In this document: positions 8,195-17,627 of the stretch, one piece after another
Position numbering within the stretch: the first letter of the stretch is position 1
Layout: every line of letters starts with the position of its first letter
Source: an uncultured Mailhella sp.
GTDB lineage: Bacteria; Desulfobacterota; Desulfovibrionia; Desulfovibrionales; Desulfovibrionaceae
DNA: 43,348 nucleotides
Direction of reading: 5' to 3'
Assembly (NCBI GenBank): GCA_910579055.1
Contig: CAJTSU010000010.1
Span: forward strand, 1 to 43,348
Made by a program: the position numbers and the translations under genes
Notes under the pieces: generated by a model
Databases searched by the model: none
The model's input: only the letters and a program-made list of their open reading frames with translations
Told to the model about the DNA's origin: nothing

Positions 8195-9099
8195 GGCTGC
8201 ACCTCCTGAAGACTGCCCGAGATAGTGGACATCTCGCCAAGCAAAGGTTCCGCCTGCTTTTCCAGGATAGTGGAAAATCCGACGAATGTTACCCCGATGG
8301 CGAAAAGAAAAACAGCAAGTACCAACCATACCGGGATATAAGCATGGATACGATGTTGCCCTTTGGGTGACTCGACTTTTGGGGAGAGATCTTGCGGCGG
8401 TTCGCCACGCAGCAGACGGATCTGCTTATATATTTTGTCCCGAAGCGCTTCCAGGGCAATAGGGCCGCGCTCCCGAACGCCAAATTTGCCTTCAAAGCCA
8501 AGGCTCAAAAGCAGGTACATAAGTTCCAAAATATAAAGGTTGCGTGCGGGCTGCTGCATGCAGCGATCCAGAATTTGAAAGAATTTTTCGCCGCCCCATG
8601 TTTCATTATGGAAGGTGGAAAGCAGTCCATGTTTGCTCCATTCTCCATTTTCTCCTGATAGAGAAGTGGAAACAGCTTCGTCCACGGCGGTACATAACAC
8701 GTAGCGAGAAGCTATGATCTGTGCCTGTTCAATATCAGATAACGCCAGGGCTCGACTTTCAAAAGCGCGAATCTCCGCTTCAAGCCCCGCACGCAGGTGT
8801 TCGATATTTCCGTTATGCCCGGACTGCTCGGAAGGCTCCTGATGGTTGGGAACGGATTCCTTATGTGTCGAGCGGATACGGACAATGGCCAGCAACAGTT
8901 CCGAGGCCGCACTGACCAGAGGATTCAGCCCGGAATTGCAGGTGCTGACGGAAGTTTGCTGCGCCACATATGGCATGGAACTTCGTATTCCGCCTGTGCC
9001 TGATACTGCTACCGGTCGGAAAGAAGAGGGCAGATCGGGAGCGGGACTGGGTTCCCCCATGTTCAGGAAGACGGTTTGATCAATGTCCGTCTGTTTCAT
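8191..9099 (-). CDS. tssL: TssL (DotU/IcmH) T6SS membrane protein
   Basis: 302 aa with the DotU cytoplasmic helical domain (about 60-240: LVSAASELLLAIVRIR, then CTAVDEAVS and WGGEKFFQILDR). A single C-terminal membrane anchor lies near residues 251-275 (IPVWLVLAVFLFAIGV). No C-terminal OmpA-type peptidoglycan-binding domain is present, so this is the short TssL form and wall anchoring must come from another component. The gene starts 3 nt after the tssK stop and overlaps tssM by 4 nt. An N-terminal Pro/Ser-rich stretch of about 50 residues is probably disordered. Confidence 0.95.
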   Translation of the reverse strand: MKQTDIDQTVFLNMGEPSPAPDLPSSFRPVAVSGTGGIRSSMPYVAQQTSVSTCNSGLNPLVSAASELLLAIVRIRSTHKESVPNHQEPSEQSGHNGNIEHLRAGLEAEIRAFESRALALSDIEQAQIIASRYVLCTAVDEAVSTSLSGENGEWSKHGLLSTFHNETWGGEKFFQILDRCMQQPARNLYILELMYLLLSLGFEGKFGVRERGPIALEALRDKIYKQIRLLRGEPPQDLSPKVESPKGQHRIHAYIPVWLVLAVFLFAIGVTFVGFSTILEKQAEPLLGEMSTISGSLQEVQP

Positions 9100-9102
9100 G
9101 GT

Positions 9103-10434
9103 TTACTCCTTGATGGCCCAGAACTGCAGCTGAAGTCCCGGAAAAGTACCTGAGACATAAAACGCGAATCCTCCGGAAAGTTCCATTTGCGCAAGTTCTT
9201 CTGATGTGAATTCCAGGTGGAAATAGCTTTTACCGGCATGGAATGGAATTTGGCGCGGCGCAACGGCCAGGGCGGAAATTTTGATGCCCGGCAACTGGCG
9301 GTTGACCAGATCCCGGATATTTTCGACTGTACCAATTTTCAACTGGCGCGGGAGAGAAGTCCGCAGTGTTTCCTGATCCATGTCGGCCCACGCTACCAGG
9401 ACAAAACTGGCTGAGGCCAGAAGATTGCGATCATGGATGGGGGAGACCGTAATTCCGTATTTTCTCTGTTGCAGCGGCAGTTCAACCGCATGCTGTTCAA
9501 GAACCATACTGAGCGCGAAGCGCGCCAGTTCCATCAGATCAGTGAAACATTTATACTGTTCCCCGTGATTGTATTCGGGCAAATTTCCAGGACGTTTTCC
9601 CGCTTCAACATACGAGGCAAGCTCACCTGCCAGAGAAAGAAGGCGGAGGTAAAAATCTTCCGGAGTGGCATGGGGTGTTTTATCAAGATGTTTGAATTCA
9701 GGTTCGGCTTTATTCAGACATTGAAGTAGCATGAAGTCGGCAATTTCAGCTGACCCCGTACTGCCCGCACTGCTGATCCGGCTGGCAAGCTGATCGGCTC
9801 GATGGCTGATGAGTCCAATAATTTCTCGTAGATAGCCGGACAGAAGCTGCGATGGCCCCAGATGCATGAAGGTTGGGGTAAAGTCTTTGTCCGTCAGGAT
9901 TGATTTGTCCGGACGACATTCCACAATATGGAGAATAGGCAGAATGACGTGCCCGCTCCGGCTGGTGTCGTCCTCAAACATCAGCTTCAGATCCGGTCTG
10001 GCGCAATGGATAGTACGTTCCCGCGTGTCCGCCGCTATATTGGAACGTACTGTAACGGCATGTGCCACATAGCGGGTGGACAGGCCCATATTTTTTTCAT
10101 CGCGGATTTCGGACGAGCCTTCCAGCGCAATGGGAAGCGCCAACACAACCTGGCGGTTCATTGTGCCCGGCTCCACGTCGAGCGACAAACCTTCTTGGCC
10201 ATGCCCTATTTCAAAAAGGCTGCCGTCGGGCAAAATACCCTGCGCCTTGCTAAGTACGACTTTACCGAGATTAAGATACTGTTCGTCAATCGCAAATTCC
10301 GTGAATCCCCATCCGTAGTGGCTCAACAGAAGACTGCGTTGCGACATCTGTGAGTCTGTATATCTGTCCTGCTGTTGGAAATGGACAGGGGAAAGCTGTA
10401 GCCCTTCCGTCCATACGACACGCTCTGTCAACAT
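9103..10434 (-). CDS. tssK: TssK baseplate adaptor
   Basis: 443 aa, the standard TssK length. The N-terminus VVWTEGLQLSPVHFQQQDRY is the typical TssK opening, and the C-terminal part (FPGLQLQFWAIKE) matches the family ending. TssK trimers link the baseplate (TssEFG, VgrG) to TssL/TssM at the inner membrane. GAGGA precedes the ATG at 10434, and the gene follows tssJ by 16 nt. Confidence 0.96.
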   Translation of the reverse strand: MLTERVVWTEGLQLSPVHFQQQDRYTDSQMSQRSLLLSHYGWGFTEFAIDEQYLNLGKVVLSKAQGILPDGSLFEIGHGQEGLSLDVEPGTMNRQVVLALPIALEGSSEIRDEKNMGLSTRYVAHAVTVRSNIAADTRERTIHCARPDLKLMFEDDTSRSGHVILPILHIVECRPDKSILTDKDFTPTFMHLGPSQLLSGYLREIIGLISHRADQLASRISSAGSTGSAEIADFMLLQCLNKAEPEFKHLDKTPHATPEDFYLRLLSLAGELASYVEAGKRPGNLPEYNHGEQYKCFTDLMELARFALSMVLEQHAVELPLQQRKYGITVSPIHDRNLLASASFVLVAWADMDQETLRTSLPRQLKIGTVENIRDLVNRQLPGIKISALAVAPRQIPFHAGKSYFHLEFTSEELAQMELSGGFAFYVSGTFPGLQLQFWAIKE

Positions 10435-10450
10435 GGCGCTTCCTCACTTG

Positions 10451-11086
10451 TCAGTTAACCTGCTTTGACCTTGGCAGAACATAGCCGGGGGCGGCTGTTT
10501 CAGACTGGACAGCGGGAGCCTTTTGCTCTTTTTCCACAGAAGCAGGAGAAGGCGGTATTTCATTTTTTTCTTCATCGGCAGTCTGGCTGATACGTTCCTG
10601 ATAGCTGCGCACGCATTCCTCCGACGACCATTCCGTGTTCGGATCGATAACAATCATAGATGCATCGTTAAGTTCAAGACGAATCAGATTTTTCTTTTCA
10701 GGATCCACGGGGAGCACAGCCCTCCATCTGGCCCGTTCCATTTGCCGAAAGCCCGCCAGTATACCTACATACCGCGTTTCGGGCATAGGCGCATATTCCA
10801 CGATGCGGGCTTCGCCCGGTACAAAGAGAAGTTCATCCATGGCCACCAGATTAGCCCCCAGAACCTTCATTGGCTCCATGAAGAGAACCTGAAAATCTCC
10901 CTGGCGAAAGGCCATATCATTTCGCATTTCGTACATTTTTACGATAATGGGGGAGGGACGTCCCGAACTGTCTGGATTCACATTCGGTTGACTGGCGACT
11001 TCCATGGTAATTCGGGGAGATGAACAGCCATTCAACAGAGGAATCATGGTCAGAGCCAGCATATACAGGAGTGCGCGGAACTTCAT
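10451..11086 (-). CDS. tssJ: TssJ outer-membrane lipoprotein
   Basis: 211 aa with a lipoprotein signal peptide ending in LLNGC (Cys about 21). A TssJ/SciN beta-sandwich follows (PIIVKMYEMRNDMAFRQGDF, then ARIVEYAPMPETRYVGILAGFR). The final 45 residues are Glu/Pro/Ala-rich and extend beyond the usual domain. TssJ caps the membrane complex at the outer membrane and binds the C-terminus of TssM. The start overlaps the FHA gene stop as ATGA. Confidence 0.95.
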   Translation of the reverse strand: MKFRALLYMLALTMIPLLNGCSSPRITMEVASQPNVNPDSSGRPSPIIVKMYEMRNDMAFRQGDFQVLFMEPMKVLGANLVAMDELLFVPGEARIVEYAPMPETRYVGILAGFRQMERARWRAVLPVDPEKKNLIRLELNDASMIVIDPNTEWSSEECVRSYQERISQTADEEKNEIPPSPASVEKEQKAPAVQSETAAPGYVLPRSKQVN

Positions 11087-12381
11087 TTTTTGTCTCCTTG
11101 GCGGTTAATAAAGGCCGGATGAAGTGTTCTTACCTGCATTTCATAGGCACGGGCAAAGTCATCCAGAAAAAAAGCCGCGAAGCCGTTGTTATCGTCACGC
11201 AGTTCTGCATGTATTTTGGTATAGGCACTCCACAAACGCCGTATGCGGGAAAAGCGCACTGATCCTGCCGCATCCAGTTTGGCCTCGACAGCTTCGGGGC
11301 TTATTCGTGCCAGTATGGCTTGGGCTACGGCGCGCGCTCCGGCAATCAGTCCCATGTTATGGCTGTGCAGATCCTCAAATCCATTCTGCATGGCTTGGGC
11401 GGGGGGCAGAAAACCTTCATGGGGAGAAGCCAGCAGATAATTGAGAGCCGCCTTGCCCGTAGGTGAAAACTTCAGAGGGTTATTGCTGGCCAGCGCCATG
11501 GTGGTTAGAGGCAGTCGCAGTTCGTTTTTGCTGTCGGCCCTGTTGCGCAAGGCCTGGAGCATCCCGTCCACCGAGGCCGTCACCAGTTCGGCTGCCTGAA
11601 GCATGATCCGTTCCCGCTCCGTTTGGGATGCAGGAGCGGAGGCAAAACCCAGCGCATGGAAGAAGGTCTCCACCTCCGGGGAAGGAATGTCAGGAGTATC
11701 CTGAGTCTGGAGCGCTTTTTCGGTGGGATGCGGAGTTTGGGCCGCCGGAACGAATCCCGCATCCGGGGTGGAAGATTGCGCCTGGGCAGGCGCTTGTTCA
11801 TTGCTTTCTTCGTTCCAGTCTTCCGGAACCAGAATGATTTCCGGCATGGCTTCAAGTGGAGCCTCCGTATGATCGGATTGAAACGAAGGTTTCGTGGGGG
11901 AGACACCCAGCAGATCGTTATAGAGTCCGAGTCGTTTGCGCGCATTGAGTTCGTCTTGCTGTTCCAGAGCAAGAAGAGGATCGTCAGCCAGAATATCATC
12001 GCTTGGAATCAGGTCCTCAGCCTGCATTACCTGTCCGGATAGATAGGAATCCGGTTTGTGCAGCAGCCGAGCCTGAATGCTGTATTCTCCTATATGATAT
12101 GTACTTCCATGTTCTATTTTATATTTTTTGCCTTTTTGAAGTCGCTCCTTGCCTAGAGCGTTATATATTCCATTCGTGCTTAAGTCTTCGATAACAAATG
12201 ATGAATATTCAAAACTGATGAGGGCATGTTTACGTGAAACCTGCTTTGTTTTATCTGGGAGTATCCATTCACATTGTTCATCGCGTCCTATATATCCTCC
12301 AACCTCACTGAATACATGCTGTACGCTGTCCTGATTAAGTGAAAATTTTTGACGACTGATAATTTCTAACATAAGTTCCAT
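11083..12381 (-). CDS. tagH: T6SS FHA-domain protein (TagH/Fha-like)
   Basis: The start is taken at ATG 12381, with GAGGAG 6 nt upstream; other ATGs at 12402 and 12372 are possible. The N-terminal FHA domain (about 1-95) has GYIGRD (about 30-35), SRKH (49-52) and STNG (68-71), the phosphothreonine-binding signature. A Pro/Gln/Ala-rich linker follows. The C-terminal helical domain (about 230-430) is the T6SS-specific FHA tail (FLPPAQAMQNGFEDLHSHN, ARAYEMQVRTLHP). The protein is the expected substrate and partner of the PpkA/PppA pair at 1594-3313. It overlaps tssJ by 4 nt and follows the sigma-54 activator by 40 nt. Confidence 0.92.
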   Translation of the reverse strand: MELMLEIISRQKFSLNQDSVQHVFSEVGGYIGRDEQCEWILPDKTKQVSRKHALISFEYSSFVIEDLSTNGIYNALGKERLQKGKKYKIEHGSTYHIGEYSIQARLLHKPDSYLSGQVMQAEDLIPSDDILADDPLLALEQQDELNARKRLGLYNDLLGVSPTKPSFQSDHTEAPLEAMPEIILVPEDWNEESNEQAPAQAQSSTPDAGFVPAAQTPHPTEKALQTQDTPDIPSPEVETFFHALGFASAPASQTERERIMLQAAELVTASVDGMLQALRNRADSKNELRLPLTTMALASNNPLKFSPTGKAALNYLLASPHEGFLPPAQAMQNGFEDLHSHNMGLIAGARAVAQAILARISPEAVEAKLDAAGSVRFSRIRRLWSAYTKIHAELRDDNNGFAAFFLDDFARAYEMQVRTLHPAFINRQGDKK

Positions 12382-12421
12382 AACATTCTCCTCTATATTC
12401 ATTGAATATGGAGTGTTTTTA

Positions 12422-13906
12422 TCAGTCGATATTAAAAGATGATAAACGACGCCGAATAGTCCTGGGATGAACATCAAGAGCCTTAGAACACGCCTGTATG
12501 TCTCCATTGTATAATTTTATTGCCTGTTGTATGAACCATCTTTCCTGTATTTCTCTAAAATTTGCCAATGAAATACAATGAAGTTCACCATCTATGATGG
12601 AGGCAAGTGTTTCTGAATCAAGTTCAGCACAGTCAATAGGGGCGCTATTAACTGCCTGTTCAATTATGGATTCCAGTTCACGGATGTTACCAGGGTAAGA
12701 ATATCCAAGCAACATAAGGTGGGCTTCAGGAGAAAAATTCAGCCGAGGGCGATTTGACTTCCTACAGCATTGCTCAAGAAAAAGCGAGCAGAGTTCTGGA
12801 ATATCTTCCCGCCGTTCCCGAAGGGGGGGAATATGAATTTTGAGGACAGCCAGCCGATGATAGAGATCGCGACGAAATTCTTCCATGTTCATGGCTTCAT
12901 TCAAATCGCGGTTTGTGGCGGCAATGATGCGCATGTTGACAGGATAGAATTTTGTGTCGCCTACAGGGCGGACTTTATGTTCTTGCAGAACCTGAAGAAG
13001 CGCGACTTGAAGTTGAGGCGGCATTTCTCCGATTTCGTCCAGAAATACCGTGCCTCCGTCAGCACTCCGCAGCAGCCCCTTGGTATTGGATACGGCCCCG
13101 CTGAACGCGCCTTTGACATGACCGAAAAGTTCGCTTTCCAGGAGGCTGGCCGTCAGTGCGCCGCAGTTAATCTCCAGAAAAGGGCCGCCACAGCGGTTTC
13201 CTGCATCATGCACCATGCGGGCCAACAGGTTTTTTCCCGTCCCGGTTTCTCCCGTGATAAGCAAAGGAGCATTTGAGCTGCACACTCTGGATATGGCGGT
13301 GCGCAGGCTGTGCGTCGCGGGACTGTTTCCTACAAGCGTCAGGTTTTGTCGTCGACTTTTGTCCTCTTTCAGTTGTCTGATTTCCTTTTCCAGGCTTTGC
13401 AGGGCATATCCGCTTTGCTTGCGTCCGAGAGCCAGCTCAAGCAGGGCTCCGGCATACAGACACAGATATTGACAGGCGGCCTGCCGTCCACGCGAGGAGG
13501 TGGGGTAAAGGGCAAGTACGCACCCCATGCCACCGGAGCTGAGTTCTGGAATTGGATAGACGTTATAGGAGCGGATATCCGGAGATGTAGAAATGAGTTT
13601 CACCGATTCGGGGAGTTCGGATATCCGTGTGAAAGAGGCGGAATTTCCGGTATGCAGGCAGTAGCACACCGGATCGTCCCATCCTTCGGCGGAAAGACGA
13701 GGGGCGTCTTCTTTTGGAAAAGAACTGTTGGGAAATTGTCCGGCAAGAAAAAGAGTTTCCCCTGCGTAGTCCCGAAGATAGACGCCTGTGGTCGTCGCTC
13801 CGTCTATTTCACAGACTGCTTCCGCCAGAGCACGAGAGATGGCTCCATAGTCTCCGGCGTTGGCCCGAAGTCGATTAAAAAGGGCGAACAGAAGCGGAGG
13901 ATTCAT
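12422..13906 (-). CDS. Sigma-54-dependent activator (VasH-like: GAF, AAA+, Fis HTH)
   Basis: 494 aa. The N-terminal GAF-like sensor (about 20-165) is followed by the AAA+ domain: Walker A GETGTGKN (219-226), the sigma-54-contacting loop GAFSGA (266-271, Ser for the usual Thr), and Walker B FLDEIG (288-293). The C-terminal Fis-type helix-turn-helix includes ACSKALDVHPRTIRRRL. Comparable activators (VasH in Vibrio) turn on hcp and effector operons. The ATG overlaps the clpV stop (ATGA). The best target in this window is the -24/-12 promoter ahead of hcp with its three palindromes (41268-41507). The ligand of the GAF domain is unknown. Confidence 0.93.
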   Translation of the reverse strand: MNPPLLFALFNRLRANAGDYGAISRALAEAVCEIDGATTTGVYLRDYAGETLFLAGQFPNSSFPKEDAPRLSAEGWDDPVCYCLHTGNSASFTRISELPESVKLISTSPDIRSYNVYPIPELSSGGMGCVLALYPTSSRGRQAACQYLCLYAGALLELALGRKQSGYALQSLEKEIRQLKEDKSRRQNLTLVGNSPATHSLRTAISRVCSSNAPLLITGETGTGKNLLARMVHDAGNRCGGPFLEINCGALTASLLESELFGHVKGAFSGAVSNTKGLLRSADGGTVFLDEIGEMPPQLQVALLQVLQEHKVRPVGDTKFYPVNMRIIAATNRDLNEAMNMEEFRRDLYHRLAVLKIHIPPLRERREDIPELCSLFLEQCCRKSNRPRLNFSPEAHLMLLGYSYPGNIRELESIIEQAVNSAPIDCAELDSETLASIIDGELHCISLANFREIQERWFIQQAIKLYNGDIQACSKALDVHPRTIRRRLSSFNID

Positions 13907-16575
13907 TCCCGTCCTCCTGCTTCTGTCATTGAACAGGTAAAAATACCCTGCGCCGAGTCGAGATCAATGTACATCTGCGACTGCCCCTGCCGCCCCATGC
14001 CACCGAGCAGCACAGTCGCGATTTTGGGCAGCAGCGAGGCGTTGATGATGTGATCTATGTTGCGTGCGCCGGTATCCACCGCCGTGCAGCTTGCCGCAAT
14101 GGATGAAACAACTTTTTCGCTCCAGTTCAGAGGGATGCGGTGCTGGGCGAGAAGGCGGTCGGCAATGCGGGAGAGTTTCATGGTTACAAGTTCCCGCATG
14201 ATTTCCGGCCTCAGCGACATATAGGGCACAATCGTCATTCGCCCGAGCAGTGCAGGGCGGAAAAACTGCATCAGAGCGGGGCGCAACGCTTCCGCCAGCG
14301 TGGACGGTTCCGGAGGCGTCTCGTCCTCGCACAGGGCCGCCACAATATCGCTGCCCAGATTAGAGGTCAGGAAGATCATCGTGTTGTGAAAATCTATTTC
14401 TCTGCCTTCTCCATCGGCGAGAACGCCCTTGTCGAATACCTGATAGAAAAGATTGATGACGTCGGGATGCGCCTTTTCCACCTCGTCGAACAATACTACG
14501 GAATACGGCTGGCGGCGCACGGCTTCCGTTAGTCTGCCGCCTTCGCCATATCCCACATACCCAGGGGGCGAACCGATGAGGCGGGAGATGGTATGCTTCT
14601 CCTGAAACTCCGACATATTGATGCTGATCAGCATATCCTTGCCGCCATACAGTTCATCGGCGATAGCCAGAGCCGTTTCCGTCTTGCCCACGCCGGAGGG
14701 GCCGACCAGCAGAAAAATGGCGGTTGGAGTATTGGGATTGTTCAGGCCGGTACGCGCTGCCAGAACAGCCTTTTCCAGCATTTCCAGAGCGTGATCCTGG
14801 CCCCGGATGCGCTGATGAAGCTGTTCTTTCAGGTTGGACAGTCTGTTTGCCGTATCTTCCGTAAGTTTACCCAAGGGGATGCCTGTCCATTCAGCCACAA
14901 TTTCTGCGACCAGTTGCGGCGTGACTTCATAAAAAACCAGGGGATCGTCTCCCTGTTCGTCTTTCAGACGGGCGGTGAGTTCCGCCAGCGAGGATGTTTC
15001 GGCGGAAACTGAAAGGGAGGCGCTCTCCACGTTTTCCCCGCTTCCCGCCGGAGCAGCCTTTGCCGCCGTTTCTCCACCAGGAACAGATGCGGCGCTCCGC
15101 TGAGCGAGAATGGCTTCGACCAGGGCTTTTTCCCGCCTCCACCGAGAGGAGATATTTTCAATGCGGCTGTTCAAGTCCGCCGCCTGCCCCTGAAGAACGG
15201 CATGACGGGAGGAGCTTTCCGCATCATCGACTGGAGCCGCGCCGTGGCAGCGGTCACGTTCCAGAGCGGCCAGCTCCCTGCGGACGCCTGTCAGTTCGTC
15301 TTCCAGTTCACTCAGGATGGCCGGTTTTGATCCCAGACTGACCTTGACCCTGGCGCAGGCCGTATCCAGCACATCCACCGCCTTGTCCGGCTGCTGCCGA
15401 CCACTGATGTAGCGGGTGGACAGTTCCGCGATGCTTCGTACAGCGCTATCGCGTATATAGACGTGATGAGCCTTTTCATAGTTGGGAACCAGTCCGCGCA
15501 GGATGGTGACGGTCTCCTCTTGGGAGGGCTGATCAAGGCGAACAAGTTGGAAGCGCCTGGCCAGGGCCGCGTCTTTCTCGAAGTATTTTTTGTATTCACT
15601 CCACGTAGTGGCGGCTACGGTACGCATTTCGCCCCTGGCCAGAGCGGGCTTGAGCAGATTGGCTCCGTCGCCGCTGCCAGCGGCGTTGCCTGAACCGACA
15701 AGAGTATGAGCTTCGTCGATAAAGAGAATGGTGGGCACGGGTGAGGACTTGATTTCGTCAATCACGCCCTTGAGACGTTTTTCAAACTCTCCCTTGACGG
15801 AGGCTCCGGCTTGCAGACGGCCCATATCCAGCCCGACAAGGCGTGTCCCCGACAGCGCGCCCGGCACGTCACCTTGGACTATTTTCAGGGCCAGTCCTTC
15901 CACAACGGCGGTCTTGCCCACACCGGGATCACCGACGAGGATGGGATTGTTCTTACGACGCCGGGTCAGGATGTCGATCATCTGCCGAATCTGCGGGCCA
16001 CGGGCAAACACGGGATCGATATGGTTCTGCCGCGCTTCTTCCGTAAAGTCCGTGGCATACTTTTGCAGGCAGCTTTCCCCTCTGGATGCGGAACCGGAAA
16101 GGCCGCCTCGCCGGGCGGAAGCGTCGCCCATACCCGTCATGAGCCGTTTCAGCGCATCAGCGGGAATGTTGCTCAGTTCCCTGAAAAATTTCATGGCGCT
16201 GTATCGCGCGGGGTTGACCAGCAGGGCCAGAACAAGAGTGAATACGTCAACGCTCTCGCGGCCCAGTTCCAGACTGGCCAGCAGATATGCCTCTTGGAGG
16301 AACTCTATCAGCAGGGGGGAGAAAACCGGGGCTGTCCGTCCGGAATTTTTTTCCGAGGAACGTCTGCTCAACAGAGAACGGAGATTTTCGATGGATAATT
16401 CAAACTGAGCGGCGAGATCCCGCATTTCACGCGTGTCAAGCAGCTTTTCCAGATAGTCTTCTATGCTTATCTCATGCCCGCCGCAGCTGACGCACATGGC
16501 GGCCGCGCCTTCCAGGGAATCCCGACAGGTTGCATCAAGAGCTGCTATCAGAGCGGAAAGATTCATGTTTATCAT
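13903..16575 (-). CDS. tssH: ClpV/TssH sheath-disassembly AAA+ ATPase
   Basis: 890 aa ClpB-type unfoldase with an N-domain, two AAA+ modules and a middle coiled region. The first Walker A is GDPGVGKT (about 216-223) with LFIDEAHTLVGSG; the second is GPSGVGKT (about 624-631) with VVLFDEVEKAH. The arm YVGYGEGGRLTEAVRR is typical of this family. It extracts TssC from contracted sheaths so that TssB and TssC can be reused. An Ala/Ser/Gly-rich insert of about 50 residues in the middle region is variable. Start overlaps tssG by 4 nt (ATGA). Confidence 0.96.
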   Translation of the reverse strand: MINMNLSALIAALDATCRDSLEGAAAMCVSCGGHEISIEDYLEKLLDTREMRDLAAQFELSIENLRSLLSRRSSEKNSGRTAPVFSPLLIEFLQEAYLLASLELGRESVDVFTLVLALLVNPARYSAMKFFRELSNIPADALKRLMTGMGDASARRGGLSGSASRGESCLQKYATDFTEEARQNHIDPVFARGPQIRQMIDILTRRRKNNPILVGDPGVGKTAVVEGLALKIVQGDVPGALSGTRLVGLDMGRLQAGASVKGEFEKRLKGVIDEIKSSPVPTILFIDEAHTLVGSGNAAGSGDGANLLKPALARGEMRTVAATTWSEYKKYFEKDAALARRFQLVRLDQPSQEETVTILRGLVPNYEKAHHVYIRDSAVRSIAELSTRYISGRQQPDKAVDVLDTACARVKVSLGSKPAILSELEDELTGVRRELAALERDRCHGAAPVDDAESSSRHAVLQGQAADLNSRIENISSRWRREKALVEAILAQRSAASVPGGETAAKAAPAGSGENVESASLSVSAETSSLAELTARLKDEQGDDPLVFYEVTPQLVAEIVAEWTGIPLGKLTEDTANRLSNLKEQLHQRIRGQDHALEMLEKAVLAARTGLNNPNTPTAIFLLVGPSGVGKTETALAIADELYGGKDMLISINMSEFQEKHTISRLIGSPPGYVGYGEGGRLTEAVRRQPYSVVLFDEVEKAHPDVINLFYQVFDKGVLADGEGREIDFHNTMIFLTSNLGSDIVAALCEDETPPEPSTLAEALRPALMQFFRPALLGRMTIVPYMSLRPEIMRELVTMKLSRIADRLLAQHRIPLNWSEKVVSSIAASCTAVDTGARNIDHIINASLLPKIATVLLGGMGRQGQSQMYIDLDSAQGIFTCSMTEAGGRE

Positions 16576-17627
16576 AGATTCTCCTGATACTCCGGTTCCA
16601 GGACAACCACTCCATCGCCGTCATCTCCCAGCCAGGTGGACCAGCCGAGCTTTGTTTCCGACTCGTCTCCGATGACGAGAGGGCGGATTTCCTCCGGTCG
16701 CAGGCGCAGCTCGACGTCAAATTGCAGCCGGGAACGGAGAACCATTTTCACCAGCATTGCCAGCTCGGCAAAAATGGTTTGATCGGGCAGAAAGGAATTA
16801 AAACGCGGCCATGACAGGTCAGAAATAAGAATACGAAATTTGCCTGTCTGATCCGGCACCTGATCGCCTATCAGACAGTCCTTTTCCAATTGGCAGTTGG
16901 CTATCCCAAGGCGGCAGAGCTGATCTTCGGGAATGTTCACGATGCGGCGTATGCATTGAACTATATAAACCGCAGCATGGGAAAAATAATAACGCAACGT
17001 GCTTTCCAGCGATCCCGCCGCATCGCTTTTGAACGCGATAAGTCCCGTATAAGCCAACAGACGGGACCAGTTGAGCCCTTCGTTTTTACGAAGTTGTTCA
17101 TACCCCATGCCGATGAAACCGAGAAAGCGTCGTGACAGATTATCCGCCGCGCCTTCCTTGTATTGCAGGTAATAACGGTATTTCCGCCATACGCCATACA
17201 GGATATCTATGAACTCATGATTGAAAAGATCAAAAAAATCCCGTAACGCGTCAGGGTCATCCTGATGCTGGGCCACATGTTCGGAAAAATAGACAGGCAG
17301 CGGCGAACCCGCGCCATGCAGCCCCATGAGATTGAGGGTGAGCAGAGCCTTTGACTTCTGGCCCTGTCCGGTAAAGGTCAGGCTCTCCATATCGCCAGGA
17401 GGAAAGGACAGATTGGGGTTGACGCGAAAGCGCAGTGCCTTTTCCGGCTCGGACACTCCCTGGCTGGACAGATAATGGAGTATTATGCTCACGGCCTGCG
17501 CAAAGGCAAAACTGCCGGGAGACTCTTCGAGTCTGCTGTAAACGGCAGTCTTCCGTTTCTGCGGACAGGCGGAGCGTGGAGCCGCCGGAGCCATTACAGT
17601 GTCTGCGTGCCCAGTCTTGGCGGCCAT
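16572..17627 (-). CDS. tssG: TssG baseplate protein
   Basis: 351 aa from ATG 17627; an alternative ATG at 17594 forms a TAATG junction with the tssF stop. Family features include FAFAQAVSIILHYL, a segment around LNLMGLHGAGSPLPVYFSEH, and the C-terminal LGWSTWLGDD. TssG forms the baseplate wedge with TssF and TssE. Tight overlap with tssF and clpV shows co-translation. Confidence 0.93.
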   Translation of the reverse strand: MAAKTGHADTVMAPAAPRSACPQKRKTAVYSRLEESPGSFAFAQAVSIILHYLSSQGVSEPEKALRFRVNPNLSFPPGDMESLTFTGQGQKSKALLTLNLMGLHGAGSPLPVYFSEHVAQHQDDPDALRDFFDLFNHEFIDILYGVWRKYRYYLQYKEGAADNLSRRFLGFIGMGYEQLRKNEGLNWSRLLAYTGLIAFKSDAAGSLESTLRYYFSHAAVYIVQCIRRIVNIPEDQLCRLGIANCQLEKDCLIGDQVPDQTGKFRILISDLSWPRFNSFLPDQTIFAELAMLVKMVLRSRLQFDVELRLRPEEIRPLVIGDESETKLGWSTWLGDDGDGVVVLEPEYQENL

